A DNA stretch of 7,943 bases from an uncultured Oscillospiraceae bacterium (GTDB lineage Bacteria > Bacillota > Clostridia > Oscillospirales > Acutalibacteraceae). The stretch is from contig CAJUSM010000052.1 in the NCBI GenBank assembly GCA_910588935.1, positions 10,729-18,671 of the forward strand. The letters run 5' to 3'. The position numbers and the translations under genes were made by a program. This document shows, piece by piece, positions 1 to 5,492 of the stretch. Every line of letters starts with the position of its first letter. The first letter of the stretch is position 1. The notes beneath the pieces are model-generated. The model was not told where the DNA came from. It searched no databases and saw only the letters and a list, made by a program, of their open reading frames with translations.

Positions 1-1
1 G

Positions 2-373
2 TGCTCATTTGTGGCGGTGCCAGCCCAGCGGGGGGCAGGGGTGGTAAAGCGCTTTGCGGAAGGGGATGAAAAACAGGAGGGCCAGCTGGTGCTTACCAAG
101 GCCCAAGCCCAGGAGCTGAGGGAAAAGGCCAGATGGGGAGAGCTGTACCGCCGGGCCCTGGAAAAGGACATATTGAAATACAGCGGGATTGTACAGCCGG
201 AAATGCCCCGGGAGGTGATGGAATCTGCCGTAAAGGCCATGGGCATGGAGGACTTGGAGACGATGGGCCGGGCATACGAGAAGATGGCTGGAAAGCTGCT
301 GCCCCTGCGTCCCCAGCTGACGCCGGAGCGGCGGGAGGAGCAGCCGGAGGAGAACGGCGGGTTCCGGATTTAG
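2..373 (+). CDS. Phage morphogenesis/scaffold-like protein, C-terminal part (5' end outside window)
   Basis: The frame is open to the left edge of the window, and no ribosome site precedes the first in-frame GTG at 11, so this is probably the C-terminal part of a longer gene. About 120 residues are visible. They are charged and mostly helical: an alanine/glutamate-rich stretch (LTKAQAQELREKARWGELYR), then a segment around ALEKDILKYSGIVQPEMP, a second helix-rich part, and a proline/glutamate-rich tail ending in FRI. There are no membrane segments and no visible catalytic motif. It lies just upstream of the decoration and major capsid genes, where phages keep portal, prohead protease or scaffold genes. 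A scaffold or capsid-assembly role is therefore inferred from position and helical composition only. I do not recognise the family with certainty. The portal or protease would be expected further left. Confidence 0.55.
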   Translation, partial: CSFVAVPAQRGAGVVKRFAEGDEKQEGQLVLTKAQAQELREKARWGELYRRALEKDILKYSGIVQPEMPREVMESAVKAMGMEDLETMGRAYEKMAGKLLPLRPQLTPERREEQPEENGGFRI

Positions 374-437
374 ATGGCGGGCTAGGCCTGCTGGCATTGG
401 CAAAAACAAAAAATAAATATAATAGGAGGAATTTGAG

Positions 438-773
438 ATGAACGTATCTTTTTTTGGAATCGGCGAGCTGACCGCAACCTTTCAGGCAAGCGGTGAGGTA
501 GAGGTTGGAAATCCGGTGAAAATTTCTGGAAACGGGGTTGTGGAGGCCTGCAGTGGGGCAAACGATGTGCCTATTGGCGTAGCGGTGAGCCGTAAAGATG
601 GATACGCGGGTGTACAGCTAAAGGGCTATGTGCGCCTGCCTGCGGCTGCCGGCTTGAGTGTTGGCTGGAAAAAGATCAGCCTGACCAAAGATGGCGCGGT
701 TCAGGCAGGGGAAGCTGGCAGAGAAGTGCTGGTGGTGGATGTGGCCGAGGGTATGTGCGGCCTGATGCTTTGA
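438..773 (+). CDS. Capsid decoration (cement)-like protein, DUF2190-like
   Basis: A 111-residue, glycine- and valine-rich protein that looks all-beta. The segment VEVGNPVKISGNGVVEAC, followed by DVPIGVAVSRKDGYAGVQLKGYVRLP, has the pattern of small head-decoration proteins of the DUF2190 type: a value-setting strand pair, then a 'GVA' turn, then a 'V.L.G.V.LP' strand. These proteins sit on the outside of HK97-fold capsids and stabilise them. The ATG at 438 has a strong AGGAGGA site with 7 bases of spacing. The gene lies immediately upstream of the major capsid gene (30-base gap), the usual place for decoration genes. Size and context agree with the call. The family assignment is by pattern recognition and is moderately sure. 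Confidence 0.65.
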   Translation: MNVSFFGIGELTATFQASGEVEVGNPVKISGNGVVEACSGANDVPIGVAVSRKDGYAGVQLKGYVRLPAAAGLSVGWKKISLTKDGAVQAGEAGREVLVVDVAEGMCGLML

Positions 774-803
774 TTTGACACAAAAAAATAAGGAGGTTTT
801 TTT

Positions 804-1817
804 ATGGCTTATTATGAGAATGTTAGTTTGGAAAAAGGAATGTATTCTGCTCCGGGCAAGAGTTTTACGCAGGTGCTGGAGGAACTGGACAGTTCTGAAA
901 ATTACCGTGGCACTGTCCTAGAGGGCCTGGACGCTTACCAGCGCCAGCTAAAGCGTTTTGGCATTCGGGTAAGCGGCCCGGGCTCCAGCAGTGTGGAGAA
1001 ATTTTTCCAGAACAGCTCTAGTGCTGCCCTTTTCCCGGAATATGTGGCCCGGGCCGTAGCCCAGGGCTTAGATGGGGAGGCCAAAGCGGAGGACATTGCC
1101 GCCACGGTAACCATGATAGACGCCATGGATTACCGGACCATTTCTGCCGGGGCGGACGGGGAACGCCACGATATGCGGCCAGTGGCGGAAACCGCCCAAC
1201 TGCCGGTGACAAAAATTACTACCAATGCGGGGCTGGTAAAGCTGCGCAAGCGGGGCAGGATGCTGGTAAGCTCTTACGAGGCTCTCCGGTTTCAAAAGCT
1301 GGACCTGTTTACCGTGACCCTGCGGCAGATTGGCGCATACATTGCGGCAGCCCAAATGGGAGACGCGGTGTCCGCTTTGATGGATGGGGATGGCAGCAAA
1401 GGGGGAATCCAGTTTGTGAGTGGGGGAACCCCGAATTATGGGGACTTTATTGGACTATGGGGAAAGCTTTCTCCATACCGGCTGAACACAGTGCTTGCCG
1501 GCACGAAGGCTATGCAAAAACTGCTGCAGGTAGAGGAGTTTAAGGACGCTCAGGCAGGAATGAATTTTCAGGGGACAGGAAAGCTCTGCACCCCTTTGGG
1601 GGCAAAGCTAATTCATGTGCCTGGCATGGCGGAGGATAAGATTATTGTGCTGGATAAGAGCTGCGCTTTGGAGATGGTAAAGGCTGGGGGCGTGGTGACA
1701 GAGTACGATAAGCTGATAGACCGGCAGCTGGAGCGGGCGGCCATTACGGTAACCAGCGGCTTTGCCAGGATTTTTGAGGGCGCGGCGGCAGGCCTGGACT
1801 GCGCGGCTGGCAGCTGA
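804..1817 (+). CDS. Phage major capsid protein (HK97 fold)
   Basis: At 337 residues this is the typical length of an HK97-fold coat protein, of which many copies form the icosahedral shell. Recognisable blocks are the N-terminal KGMYSAPGKSFTQVLEELD (residues 11-29), VEKFFQNSSSAALFPEYVARA (64-84), the long conserved helix region GRMLVSSYEALRFQKLDLFT (151-170), and the C-terminal YDKLIDRQLERAAIT (301-315), which carries the strand and helix typical of the A-domain end. This pattern matches the major capsid proteins commonly found in clostridial prophages. No long cleavable delta domain is evident, so a scaffold would have to be a separate protein. The ATG follows a perfect AAGGAGG with 7 bases of spacing, one of the best ribosome sites in the window, as expected for the most abundant virion protein. 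Confidence 0.9.
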   Translation: MAYYENVSLEKGMYSAPGKSFTQVLEELDSSENYRGTVLEGLDAYQRQLKRFGIRVSGPGSSSVEKFFQNSSSAALFPEYVARAVAQGLDGEAKAEDIAATVTMIDAMDYRTISAGADGERHDMRPVAETAQLPVTKITTNAGLVKLRKRGRMLVSSYEALRFQKLDLFTVTLRQIGAYIAAAQMGDAVSALMDGDGSKGGIQFVSGGTPNYGDFIGLWGKLSPYRLNTVLAGTKAMQKLLQVEEFKDAQAGMNFQGTGKLCTPLGAKLIHVPGMAEDKIIVLDKSCALEMVKAGGVVTEYDKLIDRQLERAAITVTSGFARIFEGAAAGLDCAAGS

Positions 1818-1823
1818 GGGAGG
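1816..1823 (+). promoter_or_regulatory. Ribosome binding site deciding the connector start
   Basis: GAGGGAGG overlaps the stop codon of the capsid gene. It is 9 bases from the ATG at 1833 but only 3 from the in-frame TTG at 1827, so the ATG at 1833 is the better start. A further in-frame ATG at 1839 is possible. Confidence 0.6.
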
Positions 1824-1832
1824 CCCTTGAAG

Positions 1833-2195
1833 ATGAATATGGATCAGGTGGTAGAAAAGTTTTGCCGGTATTCTGGGGAGACGCTGGACGGGGAAAACTT
1901 GGAAAGAGACGAGCTGTGCCGCTCCCTTTGCCGTGAGTGCCTAGAGGAAATTCGGGCCCGAGGATGCTGCTGGGACGAAAGGGGCTGGCAGGCCCTGGAA
2001 AGCCTGGCGGCTGCCCAGGCCTTCTATCAGCTGGCGCTGGTGGATGGATGTGGAGAACCGGACTATGTCTCCTCCCCGGAGCTAAAAATAGAATTGGGAG
2101 ATCGGGCCCAGCGGGCCAAACGGCTTTGGGAGGAAAAACGCCGGGCCTGCGGGAAGCTTCTTCCGCCGGAAGACTTCTATTTTGGGCAGGCCTGA
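1833..2195 (+). CDS. Putative head-tail connector protein
   Basis: A 120-residue, almost wholly helical acidic protein (starting MNMDQVVEKFCRYSGETLDG). It directly follows the major capsid gene, the standard position of the gp6/gp15-like head-tail connector that binds under the portal. Helical segments around residues 5-16, 25-45 and 50-72 (ALESLAAAQAFYQLALVDG) fit the small helical-bundle connector fold. An unusually high number of cysteines clusters in CRSLCRECLEEIRARGCCW. The cysteine spacing gives no obvious zinc site, though metal binding cannot be excluded. The start at 1833 was chosen because of its ribosome site. The call rests on position, size and helical character rather than on a diagnostic motif. 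A 42-base gap separates it from the next gene. Confidence 0.5.
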   Translation: MNMDQVVEKFCRYSGETLDGENLERDELCRSLCRECLEEIRARGCCWDERGWQALESLAAAQAFYQLALVDGCGEPDYVSSPELKIELGDRAQRAKRLWEEKRRACGKLLPPEDFYFGQA

Positions 2196-2237
2196 GAGAT
2201 ACTGGAAACATTTTCTTCTTTTAAGAAAGGAGAGTAC

Positions 2238-2567
2238 ATGAAAGGCTTGGAAAAACAGTTGTTTTCCCGATTCCCGCCGGCAGAGCTGGTAAAGCCTGAT
2301 GGGAGCCGGAAAAAAGGGAGAGGAATTGTTGTGCGGCAGAGGGCCCCCACCGGGGCCCTTGGCCTAGACCGCCACCCCCTAGGGAAACTGTCTCAGCCGC
2401 TGTATGTATTTACCGGCGTGATGGCAGAGGTGGACCGGGGAGATCGGCTTTGCCAGGGCGGAACAAGCTACCGGGTGATCAGCGCCCAGCCAGTGGGATT
2501 GGCCGGGAAACCTCTGTGGGTGAGGGTAGTCTTGGAGAAAGAGGAGTGGGAATATGAAGGGATTTGA
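2238..2567 (+). CDS. Putative head-closure / neck protein
   Basis: A 109-residue basic protein with an apparently all-beta C-terminal half (LYVFTGVMAEVDRGDRLCQG, then YRVISAQPVGLAGKPLWVRVVLEK). The pattern 'V..GDRL..GG..YRVISAQPV...G.PLWVRVVL' is that of small phage proteins whose beta-barrel closes the head after DNA packaging (stopper or head-closure type), where a line such as 'GD.i...g..y.V....p' is common. The ATG follows an AAAGGAGAG site. The last 14 bases overlap the next gene, so the two are probably translationally coupled. The position, second after the capsid, supports a neck role. The exact family is not certain, and a minor head or tail-adaptor protein is an alternative. Confidence 0.5.
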   Translation: MKGLEKQLFSRFPPAELVKPDGSRKKGRGIVVRQRAPTGALGLDRHPLGKLSQPLYVFTGVMAEVDRGDRLCQGGTSYRVISAQPVGLAGKPLWVRVVLEKEEWEYEGI

Positions 2568-3294
2568 TTTGCTGGGCCAGCTGCTGGCAACTCTGAAAAC
2601 AGGAGAGGCGCAAGGAGAGTTCCGGCTGGCCTTAGAGCCTCGGCCCGCGGGGCGGGCTATTGCCCGGCCTGTTGCTCTGGGCCGGGTGCTTAGCGAAACA
2701 GAATCGGGGGAGGAGGGGACGGCGAAGCTGGGCTTTACCGTTTATATTCCCCAGGGAGCAGGGCCGGAAACCGCTGAGGAGTTTCTAGATTCCCTCATTG
2801 CCCAAATAAAATCTGCCGCAGAGCCAGTAGAGGTGGAGCGGGGGACAATTGGCCAGGACAAGCTGACAGGCCTTCTTTTTGGAGAATGCCGCTTCCTTTT
2901 CCAATGGGGCGCTGGAGGTCAGGCGCCAGGGCAAAGGCTGCCTATTACCATTGGGGATTGGCAGGCCAGGGTAACCAGCTGGAAACTGGGGATCAATCCT
3001 ACAGGGGACTCTTTTACCGCCATTGGCGAGGAGCTGCCTTTTTGGATAGAACCTAGGGCGGAATATCTGTTGGAGCTTAAAGGCCTGACAGGCGGACCTC
3101 CTGAGGCAGGCCAAGAGAACATGGAGGTGGTGCTGCCCGGCCAGGGCGGCAGATTGCTGGGGTGCAGGTGGAAAAGTTTTTCTTCAGAAGGCACGGCGGT
3201 GCTGGTGGGAAAGGGCTTTGCCCCCGCGGCACCTGAAAGGAGGAATGACAGTGGAGAGCCTGGACAGAGCGGAGGAGCTGAGCAGAGAGATTGA
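2554..3294 (+). CDS. Two-domain tail terminator/tube-like protein
   Basis: A 246-residue protein that appears to have two parts. Residues 1 to about 122 contain KLGFTVYIPQGAGPETAEEFLDSLIAQIKSA, a strand followed by a long helix, and later FGECRFLFQW, a terminal strand. This layout resembles the alpha/beta fold of tail-terminator/completion proteins. Residues 128 to about 225 (ITIGDWQARVTSWKLGINPT, then EELPFWIEPRAEYLLELKGL) look like a beta domain of the kind seen in tail tube or tube-adaptor proteins. The last 20 or so residues are low-complexity, rich in G, E, Q, R and S, and overlap the next micro-ORF in another frame. The start has a GAGGAG site 7 bases upstream and overlaps the preceding gene. 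It is the only gene in the slot where sheath, tube, chaperone and tape-measure genes are expected. The domain assignments are inference. Confidence 0.5.
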   Translation: MKGFDLLGQLLATLKTGEAQGEFRLALEPRPAGRAIARPVALGRVLSETESGEEGTAKLGFTVYIPQGAGPETAEEFLDSLIAQIKSAAEPVEVERGTIGQDKLTGLLFGECRFLFQWGAGGQAPGQRLPITIGDWQARVTSWKLGINPTGDSFTAIGEELPFWIEPRAEYLLELKGLTGGPPEAGQENMEVVLPGQGGRLLGCRWKSFSSEGTAVLVGKGFAPAAPERRNDSGEPGQSGGAEQRD

Positions 3295-3328
3295 ACGGGA
3301 CAGCAGAAGATACCCTAGGGAGCTGTGA
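3251..3328 (+). CDS. Possible micro-ORF, 25-27 residues
   Basis: A perfect AAAGGAGG at 3236-3243 precedes an ATG at 3245 (1-base spacing, too close) and an in-frame GTG at 3251 (7-base spacing, good). The product of 25 residues (27 from the ATG) includes EELSREIERDSRRYPREL, which is charged and helical. Its TGA at 3326-3328 overlaps the GAGAGGAGG site of the next gene, an arrangement typical of translational coupling. It overlaps the out-of-frame, low-complexity tail of the upstream gene. It could be a genuine small tail-module protein, a short leader that couples translation, or the truncated start of a longer gene. No function can be assigned. Confidence 0.4.
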   Translation: MESLDRAEELSREIERDSRRYPREL

Positions 3329-3335
3329 GAGGAGG
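3327..3335 (+). promoter_or_regulatory. Ribosome binding site deciding the LysM-protein start
   Basis: GAGAGGAGG lies 9 bases before the in-frame GTG at 3345 and overlaps the micro-ORF stop codon. It lies inside the longer open frame that begins at 3291. This argues that translation starts at the GTG (or at the nearby ATG codons 3354 and 3360), not at 3291. Confidence 0.65.
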
Positions 3336-3344
3336 CAGAAAAGC

Positions 3345-3860
3345 GTGAATTTGATGACCATGCGGTTCAAGAATTTTACCTGGCCGGTAAATCCCATCCA
3401 GCTGGACTTGGAGTGCAGCCGGTCTGTAAAGGAGACAGCTCTGCCTTTTGCAGGGGCTCAGGCGGTGGATCTGGGGCCGAAAAAGCGCCGGGTCTCTGGT
3501 CAGGGCCGCTTTACCGGGCCAGACTGTATGGAACAGTGGAAAAGGTTAGAGGCAGTGTTTGCCCAGGGCGGTCCGGGCAGTTTGCAGCTGCCTGGGCTGG
3601 AGCCCTTTCTGGCGGTGATGGATTCTCTAAAGCTGTTGGGCCGGGAGGGCGCGGGACAGGTGAGGTATCATTTTTCCTTTACTGAGTACCAGAGGGGGCC
3701 AGCCTATGGGGGCCAGGGCGTTCACCAGGCAGCGGCAGGGGAGAGCCTGTGGGATTACTGCGGCCAGTATCACTGGGATTTTGAAGCGTTGCGCCGGGCC
3801 AATCCCCATATCAGAGACATTGCCTGGCTGGAGGCGGGAGAGGAGGTGTATTCTCCATGA
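3345..3860 (+). CDS. Tail/baseplate adaptor: DNA-circularisation-N-like domain plus C-terminal LysM (Mu gp43-like position)
   Basis: Starting at the GTG, the product has 171 residues. The N-terminal 110 or so (MRFKNFTWPVNPIQL, then KKRRVSGQGRFTGPDCMEQW and LLGREGAGQVRYHFSFTEYQ) have the pattern of the N-terminal domain of 'DNA circularisation' tail proteins (DNA_circ_N, Mu gp43): an opening 'F....WP.NP', a central 'G.G.F.G', and a final strand ending 'YSFTF.E'. In contractile phages this protein joins the tail tube end to the hub. The last 45 residues, from AAAGESLWDYCGQYHWDFEA through LRRANPHIRDIAWLEAGEEV to the end, form one LysM-like peptidoglycan- or tube-binding domain, as in XkdP and P2 gpX-type proteins. 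The TGA overlaps the ATG of the hub gene (ATGA). The open frame extends upstream to an ATG at 3291, but that segment has no ribosome site and shadows the micro-ORF. Confidence 0.7.
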   Translation: MNLMTMRFKNFTWPVNPIQLDLECSRSVKETALPFAGAQAVDLGPKKRRVSGQGRFTGPDCMEQWKRLEAVFAQGGPGSLQLPGLEPFLAVMDSLKLLGREGAGQVRYHFSFTEYQRGPAYGGQGVHQAAAGESLWDYCGQYHWDFEALRRANPHIRDIAWLEAGEEVYSP

Positions 3861-4747
3861 CTTTTTGGGGTGAACTGGAGGAAGGTGGCCAAATGCTCTT
3901 GGGGGATCCCCAGGAGGCGGTGCTCAGCTTTGACCGGGAAGCGCCGGCAGACCAGCTAAAAGCTGTTTTCTCTGCTGACGGTCTATGGGAGCCCTTAAGG
4001 GAGGTGCGGGTGTACCAGGAGGGCCTAGGGGTGTTTCGAGGCATTGTGGATGAGCAGAACACCAGGCTGGGCCCGGGAGGCCTTACAATAGAGCTGGTGT
4101 GCAGAAGTCGGGAGGCCTTGCTGCTGGACAATGAGGCTGAGCCGGGATGCATCCGCGCCCCCTCCTTAGAGGCGCTGGAGCGCAGGTTGCTGGAACCCTT
4201 GGGCCTAGGGCCAATACAGGGGCCAAGGGACAGCGTGAGAGGAGAGCTGACAGTGGAAAAGGGCAGCTCCTGTTGGGCGGTGCTGGCCAGGTTCTGCCGT
4301 GAGTATTTGGGCACGGAGCCTTATGTGGATTTTGATGGAAACCTGCACTGCGGCTTTCAAAAGGAGAGGCGGTTGACGCTGCCCCAAGTGATTTCTGGAG
4401 AAATTTGCCGGTTGCCCTGTAAAAGGCTTGGCTCTGTATGGAAACAGGGATACCGAGGCGGATATGACACCCTGTTTCGGGCTGGGGAAGGCCAGACGCT
4501 CCCCAGAAGGTATATAAGCGCCCAAAGCGGCCAGGATCCCCATATCCTGCTGGAAGAGGCCCGGCGGGAGAGCTTTTCCCTCCGGGTGACCAGCCCAGGG
4601 CTGTGGTGGCCTGTACGGAACGCGGTAGTGGATGTGACGGTGCCTCTGGCAGGGAAATTCTTGGGTTGCCCAGTAAAGCGGGCAATGTGCAGGCAGGACC
4701 AGGCAGGGGAGAGGACAAGCTTTGTGCTGGAGCAGGGGGAGAGATGA
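3857..4747 (+). CDS. Baseplate hub protein (late control gpD / Mu gp44 / XkdQ type)
   Basis: A 296-residue protein, close to the usual 300-370 residues for phage hub proteins of the gpD/gp27 superfamily. These trimerise at the tail tip and hold the spike. Visible pieces are SFDREAPADQLKAVF (residues 24-38), a strand pair VYQEGLGVFRGIVDEQ (52-67) with the 'v..G..vF.G.VDe' pattern of this family, then LTIELVCRSREALLLDNEA. Around 133-163 is the segment GSSCWAVLARFCREYLGTEP with PYVDFDGNLHCG, the typical 'W.vl..fC..yl...p.vd..G.l' of XkdQ/gp44-like proteins. The ribosome site GAGAGGAGGTG precedes the ATG, which overlaps the upstream stop. The gene follows the gp43-like gene and precedes the spike gene, exactly as in Mu. 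Confidence 0.8.
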   Translation: MTFWGELEEGGQMLLGDPQEAVLSFDREAPADQLKAVFSADGLWEPLREVRVYQEGLGVFRGIVDEQNTRLGPGGLTIELVCRSREALLLDNEAEPGCIRAPSLEALERRLLEPLGLGPIQGPRDSVRGELTVEKGSSCWAVLARFCREYLGTEPYVDFDGNLHCGFQKERRLTLPQVISGEICRLPCKRLGSVWKQGYRGGYDTLFRAGEGQTLPRRYISAQSGQDPHILLEEARRESFSLRVTSPGLWWPVRNAVVDVTVPLAGKFLGCPVKRAMCRQDQAGERTSFVLEQGER

Positions 4748-4794
4748 AGATGGAGCGAAATGTGAGAAAAAGGGGGCGGTTGGCATGTGGCTAA
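4744..4794 (+). CDS. Possible 16-residue leader ORF between hub and spike
   Basis: An ATG at 4744 overlaps the hub stop codon as ATGA and opens a 16-codon frame (MKMERNVRKRGRLACG) that runs past the spike start at 4785. It is very basic. It may simply carry ribosomes from the hub gene to the spike ribosome site, which lies inside it (AGGGGG at 4771-4776). It could also be the original N-terminus of the spike, put out of frame at the A5-G5 run (4767-4776). The coding claim is weak. Confidence 0.25.
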   Translation: MKMERNVRKRGRLACG

Positions 4795-5114
4795 CCAGAC
4801 AGCTGGCTTCGAGCACAGGGATACGGCTGCGCAACGGCCAGGTAGAGGGCGGCGGGGAATTCGCTGTTCAGGGGGAGGTCAGGTTCCGCCAGCCGGAACA
4901 GCTTTTTCCCTATGGCTTTGCCAGCGCGGCGGCAGGAGGCAGGCAGGCGGTGATGCTGGATGGTTACTGCGCCGGCCTTTCCGCTACTCCAGACACCAGT
5001 CTGGCAGAGGGGGAAGTTCGGCTATATTCGGCGGGAGGAGCGGAAATCCTGCTGAAAAACGATGGCGCAGTGGTGATTAACGGACAGGTGTTTGAACCGA
5101 AGGAGGCGGTTTGA
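4785..5114 (+). CDS. Short baseplate spike protein (Mu gp45 / gpV-like)
   Basis: A 109-residue protein starting MWLTRQLASSTGIRLRNG, with AGGGGG 8 bases upstream of the ATG. The core EQLFPYGFASAAAGGRQAVM has the pattern seen in Mu gp45-like spike proteins, where a 'q.f.pyG..s.p..G...v' stretch is followed by a value-like loop. It is followed by AEGEVRLYSAGGAEILLKND and GAVVINGQVFE, the repeated short strands of a C-terminal triple beta-helix needle. It lacks the usual extra N-terminal OB-fold length (Mu gp45 is nearly 200 residues), so this is a minimal spike or lacks an N-terminal part. It sits between hub and gp25-like genes, as in Mu. Its TGA is in the same frame as the next gene. Confidence 0.65.
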   Translation: MWLTRQLASSTGIRLRNGQVEGGGEFAVQGEVRFRQPEQLFPYGFASAAAGGRQAVMLDGYCAGLSATPDTSLAEGEVRLYSAGGAEILLKNDGAVVINGQVFEPKEAV

Positions 5115-5138
5115 ATCAGTGGGATTAAGGACACAAAG

Positions 5139-5492
5139 GTGATGAACGGCGGCTATGTGCTAGGGGCCAATGGTCTGCCCTTTTTGGTGCAGGGAAAAGA
5201 ACTGCTGCTCCAGCTGGCCAGGCTGCGGCTTTGCCTGCGTAAGGGCAAGTTTCCCTATAGCCAGGAGGCGGGCAGCAAGCTTTGGGCTTTGGATTTAAAT
5301 GGGGAACACAGCAGAGAAAGGGCTTTGGCCCTAGCCAATGAGGCCTTGCTGGATCTGGCGGGAGTTCAGGCGGAATCGGCGGAAATCAGCGGAGGGAAGA
5401 TCATTTTCCGCATTGTGACGCCGCTGGGAGAGGGGGAAGTGGAATATGGAGAAATACAGGGAGATACTGGAACGGATGCAGGGGGCCTATAG
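5139..5492 (+). CDS. Baseplate wedge protein, gp25/gpW-like (Mu gp46 / XkdS type)
   Basis: About 117 residues. The segment GGYVLGANGLPFLVQGKELL followed by RLRLCLRKGKFPYSQEAGSKLW matches the core of gp25/XkdS-like proteins ('ngd..ld..G.P..v.G.eellQ....rL...kGsf.yd...Gs.l'), which form wedge parts of contractile baseplates and help start sheath assembly. The C-terminal AEISGGKIIFRIVTPLGEGE is the expected final strand pair. The start is uncertain: GTG 5139 and ATG 5142 are the first standard codons. However, the sense-coding frame continues upstream to the spike's TGA at 5112, and an ATT at 5124 (IKDTKVMNGGYV) would restore a typical N-terminus. The last 47 bases overlap the J gene. Confidence 0.75.
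   Translation: MMNGGYVLGANGLPFLVQGKELLLQLARLRLCLRKGKFPYSQEAGSKLWALDLNGEHSRERALALANEALLDLAGVQAESAEISGGKIIFRIVTPLGEGEVEYGEIQGDTGTDAGGL

Noticed and set aside
11..13. GTG at 11 as the true start of the first gene
   Set aside because: The frame is open to the left edge and no ribosome site is visible in the ten bases before it.
397..423. Promoter-like TTGGCA (397-402) and TATAAT (418-423) before the decoration gene
   Set aside because: Spacing is only 15 bases, and the transcription start would fall within the AGGAGGA ribosome site at 424-430, leaving no usable leader. The AT-rich gap is better explained as an unstructured translation start region.
775..815. Perfect TTGACA at 775-780 before the major capsid gene
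   Set aside because: No -10 box lies 16-18 bases downstream. The nearest, TATTAT at 810-815, is 29 bases away and already inside the gene.
1744..2211. Long - strand open frame over the capsid end and connector gene
   Set aside because: It is proline/serine/arginine-rich with no ribosome site, and antisense to a better-supported gene: a GC-rich shadow frame. The same applies to the - strand frames at 3811-4314, 4083-4718, 4205-4834 and 6045-6710.
3291..3344. ATG 3291 as the start of the LysM protein
   Set aside because: It has no ribosome site, and the added residues do not resemble the family. GTG 3345 has GAGAGGAGG at 9 bases.
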